Source: JBBECF01 sp040881945 (lineage in GTDB: Bacteria > Pseudomonadota > Alphaproteobacteria > Dongiales > Dongiaceae). Taken from it: a DNA stretch of 64,000 nt. The position numbers and the translations under genes are program-made. This document shows, in pieces, positions 24,833 through 33,472 of this stretch (the stretch's first letter is position 1; each line of letters begins with the position of its first letter). Where the stretch lies: assembly GCA_040881945.1 (NCBI GenBank), contig JBBECF010000163.1, forward strand, positions 1-64,000, written 5' to 3'. The notes beneath the pieces were generated by a model. The model was not told the origin of the DNA. It searched no databases and saw only the letters and a program-made list of their open reading frames with translations.

Positions 24833-26593
24833 ATGAGCCTTACCATCGCCCTGCACAACGCGTTGACCGGACTGCAAACGAATCAGGCCGCGTTGCAGGT
24901 GACGTCGAACAACATCGCCAACGCGAATACCGCGGGCTACACCCGAAAGATCGTCGATCAGCAGCATGTCGTGCTGGATGGCCAGGGCGCCGGCGTCGAT
25001 CTGACCGCCATCCGCCGCCACGTCGACGAATTCCTGGTCACGGAGCTGCGCGCCTCGACCTCCAGCCTGGCCGGCATGCAGGTCCAGGACAGTATCCTTC
25101 AGCGTGTCCAGAACATGTTCGGGTCGCCATCGTCCGACACCTCGATCGGTGCCGCCATCAGCCGTTTCGCGACGGACCTCGCGGCGCTCGCCGCCAGTCC
25201 GGAGACCGCGTCGCTGCGCCTCACCGTCGTCGCCGCGGGCGAGGCGTTGGCGCAACAGCTCAACGCCATGTCGCTGGAGGTCCAGCAACTCCGCTTCGAA
25301 GCGGACCAGAAGATCGCCACCGCAGCCGCGATCGTCAACGACCAGCTTTCGGCGATCGACGAGCTGAACGGGCAGATCTCCCGCGGCAAGGCGAACAACC
25401 AGCCGACCGCCGACCTCGAGGACCAGCGCGACATCGCCCTGGGCAAGCTCGCCGAACAGATCGACATTCGCACCTTCACCCGCGACAACGGCGAGGTGGT
25501 GGTGTTCACGGGCAGCGGCCGCGTCCTCCTCGATCAAACATTCCAGCCGCTCAGCCACGCGCCCGTCTCGTCGATGACGGCCGGCTTCGCCTATCCGGGC
25601 GTCGTCACGGGGATCATGTCCGGCGGCGTCGACATCACCGGCGATCTTTTGTCCGGGCGCATCGGTGCGCTGGTCGATCTGCGCGACGACACGTTGCCAG
25701 AACTGACGGCGGAGATCAGCCGCCTCGCCCAGACCCTGCGCGACGAGGTGAACCGCGTCCACAACGAGGGCAGCGGCCGGCCGGCGCCGACGACGCTGAC
25801 CGGCAGCCGGGCGCAAACCGGCACCGCCACGTTGCTGGCCGGGACGGTGCGGATCACGCTCGTCAACGCCGATGGCACGCAGGCCTTCACCGGCGTCGTC
25901 GCCGCGCCGGGCACCCTCGACGCCGCCGGCTTCGCCACCCAAATCAACACGGTCCTGGCCGGCTTCGGCGTCGGCGCCTCGGCCAACGCCGTCGGCGGCG
26001 TCGTCACGATCAACGGCGGCGGCACCTACGGAGTGGTCTTGAGCGGCGGCACGATCACGCCGGGCGGCGGCGCGCCGGTCACGAACCTGTCGGATTTCCT
26101 GCACCTCAACGACTTCTTCGTGGGCGACGACCCGGCCGGCGCCGACCACGCCGCGGTGATCGCCGTGCGCAGCGACATCGTCAGCAGCCCGCACCGCGTC
26201 TCGCGCGGGCAATTGCGCCTGGACCCCGTCACCGGCACCTACTACCTGAGCGCCGGCGACAACACCGTGATCCAGAGTCTGGCCACCAAGTTCAACGAGC
26301 AGCTGGTGTTTGCCGCCGCCGGCAAGCTGCCGCAGACCGGCGCGACGCTGGCCGACTACGGCGCCACGATCCTGGCGCTGGTCTCGTCGGACTATGCCAC
26401 GCTCAGCGACCAGATGGCCCGCAAGCAGGCGCTGTTCGACGAGCTGGACTTTCGATCGCGCTCGATCAGCGGCGTCAACATGGACGAAGAGCTGGCCAAC
26501 ATGGTGGTCCTGCAGAACGCCTACGCGGCCTCGGCGCGCATCATCACCACGGCCGCCGAGATGTTCGACGTGCTCACCGCCATGGGTCGATAG
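24833..26593 (+). CDS. flgK: Hook-associated protein 1 FlgK
   Basis: This 586-residue protein starts MSLTIALHNALTGLQTNQAA, then VTSNNIANANTAGYTRKIVD, the shared axial-protein N-terminus. Coiled-coil D1 regions and an insertion of variable domains follow. It ends NMVVLQNAYAASARIITTAA. It forms the first hook-filament junction zone. The ATG follows the flgN-like gene by 37 bp, and flgL follows 9 bp later. Confidence 0.96.
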   Translation: MSLTIALHNALTGLQTNQAALQVTSNNIANANTAGYTRKIVDQQHVVLDGQGAGVDLTAIRRHVDEFLVTELRASTSSLAGMQVQDSILQRVQNMFGSPSSDTSIGAAISRFATDLAALAASPETASLRLTVVAAGEALAQQLNAMSLEVQQLRFEADQKIATAAAIVNDQLSAIDELNGQISRGKANNQPTADLEDQRDIALGKLAEQIDIRTFTRDNGEVVVFTGSGRVLLDQTFQPLSHAPVSSMTAGFAYPGVVTGIMSGGVDITGDLLSGRIGALVDLRDDTLPELTAEISRLAQTLRDEVNRVHNEGSGRPAPTTLTGSRAQTGTATLLAGTVRITLVNADGTQAFTGVVAAPGTLDAAGFATQINTVLAGFGVGASANAVGGVVTINGGGTYGVVLSGGTITPGGGAPVTNLSDFLHLNDFFVGDDPAGADHAAVIAVRSDIVSSPHRVSRGQLRLDPVTGTYYLSAGDNTVIQSLATKFNEQLVFAAAGKLPQTGATLADYGATILALVSSDYATLSDQMARKQALFDELDFRSRSISGVNMDEELANMVVLQNAYAASARIITTAAEMFDVLTAMGR

Positions 26594-26602
26594 GAGTCCT
26601 CG

Positions 26603-27568
26603 ATGATCCGAATCGGCACTTTCGCGCACCAGCAGTTGACGCTCGCCCACGCGCTCAACAGCCAGCGGCAGATGCTCGACCTGCAGATCCAGGTCTCGAG
26701 CGGCAAGGTCGCACGCGACTACGCCGGCATCGCCGCCGACGCGCAGCGCCTGGTAAGCCTGGAGACGGCCCACCTCCGCGCTGGGCAGTACGTCGAGAAC
26801 AACTCCCTCGTCACGCGGCGGTTGGAGACGATGGAGACCAGCATCTCCCAGGTCTACGACACCGCCTCCCGATTCCGCACGCTGCTGGTCAACGCCCTCA
26901 ACACCGACAACGCGGTGGATCTGTCGATCGCGAACGAGGCCGGCAACTTCAAGAAGGAGGTGGCCAACTTGCTGAACATCGAAGTCGAAGGGCGCTACCT
27001 GTTCGCCGGGTCGCGCACGGAAGTGAAGCCGGTCGATCTCAACGGCTGGACGCCGCCGGCAATGCCGCTGACCCCGCCGCTGACCCCGTACGCCAGCCAA
27101 TACTACAAGGGCGATGGCGTGATCCTGGCCGCCGAGGCCGATACGGCCTTGTCCGTGGACTACGGGATGACCGCCAGCGAGAACGCGTTCGAATACGTGC
27201 TGCGCGCCATGCACTACGTGGAACTGACCGGCACCGCGCCGGACCGCGCCACCCTGGAGACGGCGCTGGCGCTGCTCAACACGGCGCTCGGGACCGAATC
27301 GCCGAACGCCGCGCTTGGCGCCGACCCGATCGCGCGCGATCTCGCCGACCTGAGGACAGCCATCGGCACGTCGCGGCGCTCCCTCGATTCGGCCACCCAG
27401 CGCCTGGGGGAATTCACCCTCTACACCGAACAGAACATCGGCGACATCGAGAACGTCGATGTCGCCGAGGCGATCACGCAGCTCACCGCCCAGCAGACAC
27501 AACTCGAAGCCGCCTTCATGACCATCTCGCGGCTGAGCCAACTCAGCCTCCTGCAGTTCCTGCGGTAA
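26603..27568 (+). CDS. flgL: Hook-associated protein 3 FlgL
   Basis: This 321-residue protein starts MIRIGTFAHQQLTLAHALNS. It has the flagellin-like N-terminal helix with MLDLQIQVSSGKVARDYAGI, and a short variable middle with LFAGSRTEVKPVDL. The C-terminal helix includes ENVDVAEAITQLTAQQTQLE. It caps the junction beneath the filament. It lies 9 bp after flgK and 47 bp before fliW. Confidence 0.94.
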   Translation: MIRIGTFAHQQLTLAHALNSQRQMLDLQIQVSSGKVARDYAGIAADAQRLVSLETAHLRAGQYVENNSLVTRRLETMETSISQVYDTASRFRTLLVNALNTDNAVDLSIANEAGNFKKEVANLLNIEVEGRYLFAGSRTEVKPVDLNGWTPPAMPLTPPLTPYASQYYKGDGVILAAEADTALSVDYGMTASENAFEYVLRAMHYVELTGTAPDRATLETALALLNTALGTESPNAALGADPIARDLADLRTAIGTSRRSLDSATQRLGEFTLYTEQNIGDIENVDVAEAITQLTAQQTQLEAAFMTISRLSQLSLLQFLR

Positions 27569-27615
27569 GCGGGCGCCCTGCCCGAACGACGCCAGCCATG
27601 GAAAGGATGACCGCC

Positions 27616-28113
27616 ATGTCCCTCCCGCAGCCCCAGATGCCCGGCCTTGCCGCGCCGCCCGCCGTCGCCGGCGGCGCGCATGCCGAGACGATCGTCGTGG
27701 AGACCCGGTTCGGCCCGGTGACGATAAGCCGCAACGCGGTCATCGAAATGCCGCAGGGGCCGCTGGGCTTCGCTCAGCACCGCAGCTTCGCCCTTACCGC
27801 CCTGCCCAACCCGCGGCTGAACCAGTTCAAGCTGTTGCAGAGCCTGAGCGACGCGGCGGTTTCGTTCGTCGTCGCGCCGAGCGGGCGGGACGGCGGCCTG
27901 ATCGCCGCCGCCGACATCGACGAGGCCTGCGCCGCCGGCGGCATGACGTCGGCCGACCCGCTCGTGCTGCTCATCGTCACCGTCCGTTCGGGCGAGGCCG
28001 GCATCGCCATGTCGGTCAACCTGCGCGCCCCGGTGATCGTCGATCCGGAGCGCCGGGTCGGCCGGCAGATGGTGCTGAACAACCCCGGCTATTCGGTCCG
28101 GCACCCGATCTGA
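27616..28113 (+). CDS. fliW: Flagellar assembly factor FliW
   Basis: This 165-residue protein contains the FliW core: TRFGPVTISRNAVIEMPQGP, LGFAQHRSFALTALPNPR, VNLRAPVIVDPERRVGRQMV. FliW binds flagellin and CsrA, coupling filament assembly to flagellin translation. Three in-frame ATG codons occur (27598, 27607, 27616). The last was chosen because GAAAGGA lies 8 bp upstream. No csrA is in the window, so the expected partner must be elsewhere. Confidence 0.9.
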   Translation: MSLPQPQMPGLAAPPAVAGGAHAETIVVETRFGPVTISRNAVIEMPQGPLGFAQHRSFALTALPNPRLNQFKLLQSLSDAAVSFVVAPSGRDGGLIAAADIDEACAAGGMTSADPLVLLIVTVRSGEAGIAMSVNLRAPVIVDPERRVGRQMVLNNPGYSVRHPI

Positions 28114-28166
28114 CGCGGGCGGCGCCGCCCGGCCGCGGTCAGGCGGGCCGTGGTTCACGAACGTCG

Positions 28167-28181
28167 TTAAAGGCTTCTTAA
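28167..28181 (+). promoter_or_regulatory. CtrA box upstream of the sugar-nucleotide operon
   Basis: TTAAAGGCTTCTTAA is an exact TTAA-N7-TTAA match to the CtrA half-site pair. It lies 15 bp before the first start codon and 114 bp before an alternative start of the cytidylyltransferase gene. Confidence 0.6.
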
Positions 28182-28196
28182 GCGGCGGAGGCAAAC

Positions 28197-29090
28197 ATGC
28201 AGCGGACGCCACCGACCAGGACGAGCGCCACGATGCCGGGAGACGACACAGACCGCCGCCGTGCGACAGACCGGCAGGTCGTGCGCCTGCACGAGATGAC
28301 CGCGGTCATCCTGTGCGGCGGCATGGGCACGCGGCTGCGCGAGGAGACCGAGTTCAAGCCGAAGCCGATGGTCGAGATCGGCGGGCGGCCGATCGTCTGG
28401 CACATCATGAAGCACTACCACTGGTTCGGTGTGCGCAACTTCGTGCTTTGCCTCGGCTATCGCGGCGACGCGATCCGCGATTACTTCCTTAACTACCAGG
28501 TGCGCAACCGGGATTTCGCCGTCGACCTCAGGACCGGCGGCGTCGAGACGCTGTCGAACGGGGCCGGCGAGGATTGGCGGGTCGTGCTGGCCGAGACCGG
28601 CGCCGAAACGCTCACCGGATCGCGCATCGCGCGCGCGCTGCACTATATCAGCGGCAACGCCTTCTTCGCCACCTACGGCGACGGCGTGTCCGACGTCGAT
28701 TTGGCGGCTCTGCTCGCCCACCACCGGCGCGGCGGCCGGACTGCCACCGTCACCGCCGTGCACCCCTCGTCGCGCTACGGCGAGCTGGCGATCGGCGACG
28801 GACTGGTCAAGTCGTTCCGCGAGAAGCCGCAGGTCGCCGAGGGCTGGATCAACGGCGGCTTCATGGTGTTCGAACGCTCTGCCTTCGACGGCATCGGCCC
28901 GACCGACAATTTGCCGCTGGAAGCGGGCGTGCTGGAACGGCTGGCGACCGAAGGCGAGCTCGGCGTCTATCAGCACGACGGCTTCTGGCAGTCGATGGAC
29001 ACCTATCGCGAGATGTGCCTGCTGAACGAGCTATGGGCGGGCGGCGAGGCCCCTTGGCGGATCTGGGACGAATGCCGGCTGTCGGCATAG
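28197..29090 (+). CDS. rfbF: Glucose-1-phosphate cytidylyltransferase
   Basis: This protein has 297 residues from ATG 28197, or 264 from ATG 28296, which better matches the family's ~257. The core is MTAVILCGGMGTRLREET, then FKPKPMVEIGGRPIVWHIMK and HYISGNAFFATYGDGVSD. It makes CDP-glucose from glucose-1-phosphate and CTP. ATG 28197 has the better ribosome-binding site (GGAGG, 5-nt spacing), but promoter position could favour 28296. It is the first gene of an island of sugar genes and overlaps the next gene by 19 bp. Confidence 0.9.
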   Translation: MQRTPPTRTSATMPGDDTDRRRATDRQVVRLHEMTAVILCGGMGTRLREETEFKPKPMVEIGGRPIVWHIMKHYHWFGVRNFVLCLGYRGDAIRDYFLNYQVRNRDFAVDLRTGGVETLSNGAGEDWRVVLAETGAETLTGSRIARALHYISGNAFFATYGDGVSDVDLAALLAHHRRGGRTATVTAVHPSSRYGELAIGDGLVKSFREKPQVAEGWINGGFMVFERSAFDGIGPTDNLPLEAGVLERLATEGELGVYQHDGFWQSMDTYREMCLLNELWAGGEAPWRIWDECRLSA

Positions 29091-30145
29091 ACCCGGATTT
29101 CTGGCGCGGCCGCCGGGTCTTCGTCACGGGTCACACCGGCTTCAAGGGCGGCTGGCTGTGCCTGTGGCTGACACGACTCGGCGCCCGGGTGTCCGGCTAC
29201 GCCCTGCCGCCGGCGGCCGGTCCCGGATTCTTCCAAAGCGTCGATCTCGGCCGCGCGGTCGAGTCGACGATCGCCGACGTGCGCGACGCCGGCCGGCTCG
29301 CCGCCGCCGCGGCGGCGGCGCGGCCCGAAATCGTGTTCCATCTCGCCGCCCAGGCGCTCGTCCGCCCGGCCTACGCCGAACCGGCGGAGACCTTCGCGAC
29401 CAACGTCATGGGCACGATCAACCTGCTCGACGCCCTGCGCCGCCTCGACGGCGTCGCGGCCGCCGTCATCGTCACCTCGGACAAGGTCTATGAAAACCGC
29501 GAGTGGGTATGGGCCTACCGCGAGACCGATCGCCTCGGCGGGCGCGAGCCCTACGGCGCCAGCAAGGCCTGCGCCGAGATCGCGACCGACGCCTACCGCC
29601 GCTCGTACTTCGCCGACGGCCGTACGGGCATCGCCACGGCCCGCGCCGGCAACGTCATCGGCGGCGGCGACTGGGCCGCCGACCGGCTGGTCCCGGACGC
29701 CGTCCGCGCGTTCGACGGCGGCCGGATCTTGAGGATCCGCAACCCCGACGCCCGGCGTCCCTGGCAGCACGTGCTGGAGCCGCTGGCCGGCTATCTCCGT
29801 TTGGCCGAGCGCCTGGCGGCCGATCCCGCCGCCGCCGCCGGCGCCTGGAACTTCGGGCCGGCCGAGCGCGACAGCCTGCCGGTCGCCTGGATCGCCGACG
29901 AGCTGGCGCGGCTGTGGGGCGACGGCGCCGCCTGGCGCGCCGACAACGCGTCCGGCGCGCCGCATGAGGCGCGCCTGCTCGCGGTCGATTCGAGCAAGGC
30001 CGAAGTCGGGCTCGGCTGGCGGGCGGCCTGGCCGCTCGACCGCGCCGTCGCGCGCACGGTCGGCTGGTACCGGGCGCAGCGCCGCGACGAGGATCTGCGC
30101 GCCCTGTCGATCGCCCAGATCGAGGAATACACCGATGCTGCCTGA
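29072..30145 (+). CDS. rfbG: CDP-glucose 4,6-dehydratase
   Basis: This 357-residue short-chain dehydrogenase has the NAD motif TGHTGFKGGWL (residues 19-29), FHLAAQALVRPAYAEP, and the catalytic YGASK. The HTGFKGGWL signature is characteristic of CDP-glucose 4,6-dehydratases. It converts CDP-glucose to CDP-4-keto-6-deoxyglucose. It overlaps the preceding gene by 19 bp and the following gene by 11 bp. No RfbH-type 3-dehydratase is in the island. Confidence 0.92.
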   Translation: MPAVGIDPDFWRGRRVFVTGHTGFKGGWLCLWLTRLGARVSGYALPPAAGPGFFQSVDLGRAVESTIADVRDAGRLAAAAAAARPEIVFHLAAQALVRPAYAEPAETFATNVMGTINLLDALRRLDGVAAAVIVTSDKVYENREWVWAYRETDRLGGREPYGASKACAEIATDAYRRSYFADGRTGIATARAGNVIGGGDWAADRLVPDAVRAFDGGRILRIRNPDARRPWQHVLEPLAGYLRLAERLAADPAAAAGAWNFGPAERDSLPVAWIADELARLWGDGAAWRADNASGAPHEARLLAVDSSKAEVGLGWRAAWPLDRAVARTVGWYRAQRRDEDLRALSIAQIEEYTDAA

Positions 30146-31418
30146 GTCCGTGGCACGGACGGGCGACGCGGCGCGCGACGAAGCCGAAGCGGTACGCCGC
30201 TGCCGGTTCTGCCGGGCGCCGCTGACGGAAAGTTTCGCCGACCTCGGCATGACGCCACCGGCCAACGCCTATCTGCGGTCCGAGGAGCTGTCGCGGATGG
30301 AGCCGTTCTATCCGCTGCACGCCTATGTCTGCGGCGGATGTCTGCTGGTCCAGCTCGATGCCTTTCAGACGCCCGACGAAATTTTCGGCGACTACGCCTA
30401 TTTCTCGTCCTATTCGGAGACCTGGCTCGACCACGCCGCGCGTTTCGCGACGCAGGCAATTGAGAGATTCGACCTGAATACAGATAGCCAAGTCCTTGAA
30501 ATCGCCAGCAATGACGGCTACCTGCTCCAGTACTTCCAACGTCGCGGCGTGCCGGTGCTCGGCGTCGAGCCGGCAGCCAACGTCGCCGCCGTTGCCGCCG
30601 CCAAGGGCATCCCGACCCTGGTGCGGTTCTTCGGCGTCGAGACGGCAAGGGCGCTGGCGACGCGGGGACAGCAGGCGGACCTGCTGATCGCCAACAACGT
30701 GCTGGCGCATGTCCCCGACATCAACGACTTCGTCGCCGGCCTGGCCGTCGCCTTGAAGCCGTCCGGCGCGCTGAGCCTGGAGTTCCCGCATCTGCTGCAG
30801 CTCATGCGCAACGTCCAGTTCGACACGATCTATCACGAGCATTTTTCGTACCTGTCGTTGCAAGCGGTGGAGCGCGTCCTGGCGGCGCATGGGCTGGTGG
30901 TGGCCGACGCCGAGACGCTGCCGACGCACGGGGGATCGCTGCGGGTGATCGCGCGGCATCGCGCCGCGCCCGGCCCGATCGGCCAACGGGTCGCCGGATT
31001 GCGCGCCCGCGAGCGCGAGGCCGGCTTGGCCGACCTGGCGACCTATCGCGGCTTCGCCGAGCGGGTCAAGGCGGTCAAGCGCGAACTCCTCGGCTTCCTT
31101 ATCGAGGCCAAGACGGCGGGCAAGAGCATCGTCGGCTACGGCGCGGCGGCGAAGGGCAACACGCTGCTCAACTACTGCGGCGTCGGCAGCGACTTCCTCG
31201 ACTACGTCGTCGATGCGAGCCCGCACAAGCAGGGGCGGTTCCTGCCGGGAACGCACATTCCGATCCACCACCCCGACCGCATCCGCGCGACGCGGCCCGA
31301 CTACCTGCTGATCCTGCCGTGGAACCTGGAGCGCGAGATCATGGCGCGGATGGCCCATATCCGCGAATGGGGCGGCCAATTCGTCCTGCCGATCCCGACC
31401 GTGCGCGTCGAGCCATGA
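30135..31418 (+). CDS. Sugar C-methyltransferase (TylC3/NovU type)
   Basis: This 427-residue protein has a zinc-binding N-terminus with Cys23/Cys26 (CRFC) and Cys66/Cys69 (CGGC). The SAM-binding motif VLEIASNDGYLLQYF follows at about 119-133. A C-terminal Rossmann-like domain includes IVGYGAAAKGNTLLNY. This layout matches C-methyltransferases acting on nucleotide-linked 4-keto-6-deoxysugars, such as TylC3 and NovU. It would add a methyl branch next to the keto carbon. The exact carbon is not determined by sequence. It overlaps the 4,6-dehydratase and is ATGA-coupled to the epimerase. Confidence 0.85.
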   Translation: MLPESVARTGDAARDEAEAVRRCRFCRAPLTESFADLGMTPPANAYLRSEELSRMEPFYPLHAYVCGGCLLVQLDAFQTPDEIFGDYAYFSSYSETWLDHAARFATQAIERFDLNTDSQVLEIASNDGYLLQYFQRRGVPVLGVEPAANVAAVAAAKGIPTLVRFFGVETARALATRGQQADLLIANNVLAHVPDINDFVAGLAVALKPSGALSLEFPHLLQLMRNVQFDTIYHEHFSYLSLQAVERVLAAHGLVVADAETLPTHGGSLRVIARHRAAPGPIGQRVAGLRAREREAGLADLATYRGFAERVKAVKRELLGFLIEAKTAGKSIVGYGAAAKGNTLLNYCGVGSDFLDYVVDASPHKQGRFLPGTHIPIHHPDRIRATRPDYLLILPWNLEREIMARMAHIREWGGQFVLPIPTVRVEP

Positions 31419-31954
31419 TCTTCCGCGCCACCGGCCTCGACGGCGCCTACGTGATCGAGCCCGAGCGGTTGAGCGACGAGCGCGGCTTCTTCGCGCGCAC
31501 CTGGTGCGCCGAGGAATTCGCCCGCCGCGGCCTCGCGGCGGGTTGGAGCCAGTGCAGCACCTCGTTCAACCGGCGCCGCGGTACGCTGCGCGGGCTGCAT
31601 TACCAGGCGCCGCCGCACGCCGAGGCGAAACTGGTCCGTTGCACCCGCGGCCGCGTCTTCGATGCGATCGTCGACCTCAGGCCCGGATCGCCGACCCGCA
31701 ACCGCTGGTTCGCGGCCGAGCTAAGCGCCGACAACGGCCTGACGATGTACGCCCCAAAGGGCTTCGCGCACGGCTTCCAGACCCTCGAGGACGACAGCGA
31801 GCTGTTCTACCAGATCTCGGCGCCGTTCCACGCCCAGGCCGTTCGCGGCCTGCGCTGGGACGACCCGACGATCGCCGTCCCCTGGCCCCTCCCCGACCCG
31901 ACGATGTCGGAGCGCGACCGCGCCCTGCCCGTGCTCGAGGCCGTGCCGTGTTGA
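31415..31954 (+). CDS. dTDP-4-dehydrorhamnose 3,5-epimerase-like (RmlC family)
   Basis: This 179-residue cupin has the RmlC catalytic histidine in TLRGLHYQ (His62), plus DIVDLRPGSPT and YAPKGFAHGFQTLED. It likely epimerises C3 and/or C5 of the 4-keto sugar made by the preceding enzymes. The ATG overlaps the upstream stop (ATGA). Despite the family name it probably acts on a CDP-sugar, because the other genes make CDP-glucose derivatives. Confidence 0.85.
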   Translation: MIFRATGLDGAYVIEPERLSDERGFFARTWCAEEFARRGLAAGWSQCSTSFNRRRGTLRGLHYQAPPHAEAKLVRCTRGRVFDAIVDLRPGSPTRNRWFAAELSADNGLTMYAPKGFAHGFQTLEDDSELFYQISAPFHAQAVRGLRWDDPTIAVPWPLPDPTMSERDRALPVLEAVPC

Positions 31955-31971
31955 GCCGAGGGACGGGTACG

Positions 31972-32805
31972 ATGACGTTCACCGTTCTCGGCGCCTCGGG
32001 CTACATCGGCTCGTGCTTCGTCCGGCACCTGCGCCGCGGCGGCGGCAACTGCTTCGCCCCGTCCCGCGACGACGACCGCGTGTTCGACCGCCCGCTCGGC
32101 CACGTCGTCTATTGCATCGGCCTGACGGCCGACTACCAGCGCCGGCCGCTCGACACGGTGGCGGCGCATGTCTGCGTGCTCGCGGATCTGCTGCGGCGCG
32201 CCCGGTTCGACTCGCTGCTCTATCTGTCGTCGACGCGGCTCTACGACTCGCGCGCCGGGAGCGCGGCGGACGCCCCGTGCCGCGAGGACGACGACCTGCT
32301 GCTGAACCCGCACAATCCTCGGCACATCTTCGACCTCAGCAAGGCGACCGGCGAGGCGCTTTGTCTCGGCGCCGGCGAAACCGTCCGCGTCGCCCGTCTG
32401 GCCTGCGTCTATGGCGGCGACCTAGAGCGCGACAATTTCCTGCACGGCGTCCTGCGCCAGGCGATCGGACGCAAGTCGATGCGCCTGGCAACCTCGCCCG
32501 ACATGGCGCGGGATTACATCCACATGGACGACGTCGCCGCGCTGCTGCGCGCCATCGCGACGCGCGGGCGGCACCGCATCTACAACGTCGCCAGCGGCGC
32601 GAACGTCCGCAACCGCGAGCTGCTGGCGGCGATCGGACGCGCGACGGGCTGCGCCATCGCGGCGACGCGGGAGGGCGGTGACGCGGCGCCGCGCATCGGC
32701 GTCGAGCGCATCGCGGCCGAGTTCGATATCCGTCCGCGCCCGGTGCTGGACGCGATCCCCGGTCTGGTCGCCGCGTGCGCGGCGCCGGCGGTGGCCGCGC
32801 CATGA
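31972..32805 (+). CDS. NAD(P)-dependent sugar epimerase/4-ketoreductase
   Basis: This 277-residue short-chain dehydrogenase has an NAD motif GASGYIGS (residues 7-14). A catalytic region contains YLSSTRLYDS, with a candidate YxxxK in a reduced form. A conserved ARDYIHMDDVAALLRA block follows. Order in the island suggests it reduces the 4-keto group at the end of the pathway. It could instead be another epimerase. It overlaps the next gene (ATGA). Confidence 0.75.
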   Translation: MTFTVLGASGYIGSCFVRHLRRGGGNCFAPSRDDDRVFDRPLGHVVYCIGLTADYQRRPLDTVAAHVCVLADLLRRARFDSLLYLSSTRLYDSRAGSAADAPCREDDDLLLNPHNPRHIFDLSKATGEALCLGAGETVRVARLACVYGGDLERDNFLHGVLRQAIGRKSMRLATSPDMARDYIHMDDVAALLRAIATRGRHRIYNVASGANVRNRELLAAIGRATGCAIAATREGGDAAPRIGVERIAAEFDIRPRPVLDAIPGLVAACAAPAVAAP

Positions 32806-33449
32806 TCCTCAAGGGCATCGACCGCGGCGAGCTCGGCGGCTATGTCGCGGACCAGCTCGATCACTTCTTCCCGGATCGGCGGGCCGGCGCCACCGAGGTC
32901 GTCGACCGCAACCTCGACGAGGCGCTGGCGCGCCTGAAGCGCTGCATCGACGGCGTGCGCATGTGGAAGCCGGGCGAGTTCGACTACCTGCATTCCAGCC
33001 AGTACGCGATCTTCCTCTATTACCTGGCGAACACGGCCTGGCGGAACGACAGGGCGGAACGGGTCTGCACCAAGCTGTTCTACCTGAACAAAGCGCTCAA
33101 CGGCTTCGAGTGCTTCTACGACAACGACCTGCCGGAGGTGTTCTTCATCGGGCACACGGTCGGCATCGTGCTGGTGCGCGCGAAATACCCGAACTACCTC
33201 GCGCTCTATCAGAACTGCACGGTCGGCAAGAACCACGGCGACACGCCCGAATTCGAGGATGGCGTCGTCATGTATCCGGGCAGCGCCGTGATCGGCCGCT
33301 GCAAGGTGCGCGCGCGCAGCTACCTTGCGCAAGGCGCCTCGCTCGTCAACGCCGATACGCCCGGCGACTGCCTGGTGTTTTCCGGCGACCGCGGCCCCGT
33401 GTTCAAGCGCCCGCGCCGCGACATCCTGGCCGACATCTTCCGCCTCTGA
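32802..33449 (+). CDS. Hexapeptide-repeat (serine acetyltransferase-like) transferase
   Basis: This 215-residue protein has an N-terminal helical region (YLHSSQYAIFLYYLANTAWR) and a C-terminal left-handed beta-helix segment (NCTVGKNHGDTPEFEDGVVM, YPGSAVIGRCKVRARSYLAQ). The pattern resembles serine-acetyltransferase-like enzymes that O-acetylate sugars. The acceptor is unknown; a sugar of this island is the obvious candidate. ATG 32802 overlaps the preceding stop. Confidence 0.75.
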   Translation: MILKGIDRGELGGYVADQLDHFFPDRRAGATEVVDRNLDEALARLKRCIDGVRMWKPGEFDYLHSSQYAIFLYYLANTAWRNDRAERVCTKLFYLNKALNGFECFYDNDLPEVFFIGHTVGIVLVRAKYPNYLALYQNCTVGKNHGDTPEFEDGVVMYPGSAVIGRCKVRARSYLAQGASLVNADTPGDCLVFSGDRGPVFKRPRRDILADIFRL

Positions 33450-33472
33450 CCGCCACACGCAGGAGACATTCG

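Noticed and set aside
24779..27541. Long minus-strand open frame opposite flgK and flgL
   Set aside because: It is antisense to two well-conserved genes, with repetitive Arg/Asp/Gly/His/Val composition and no motif.
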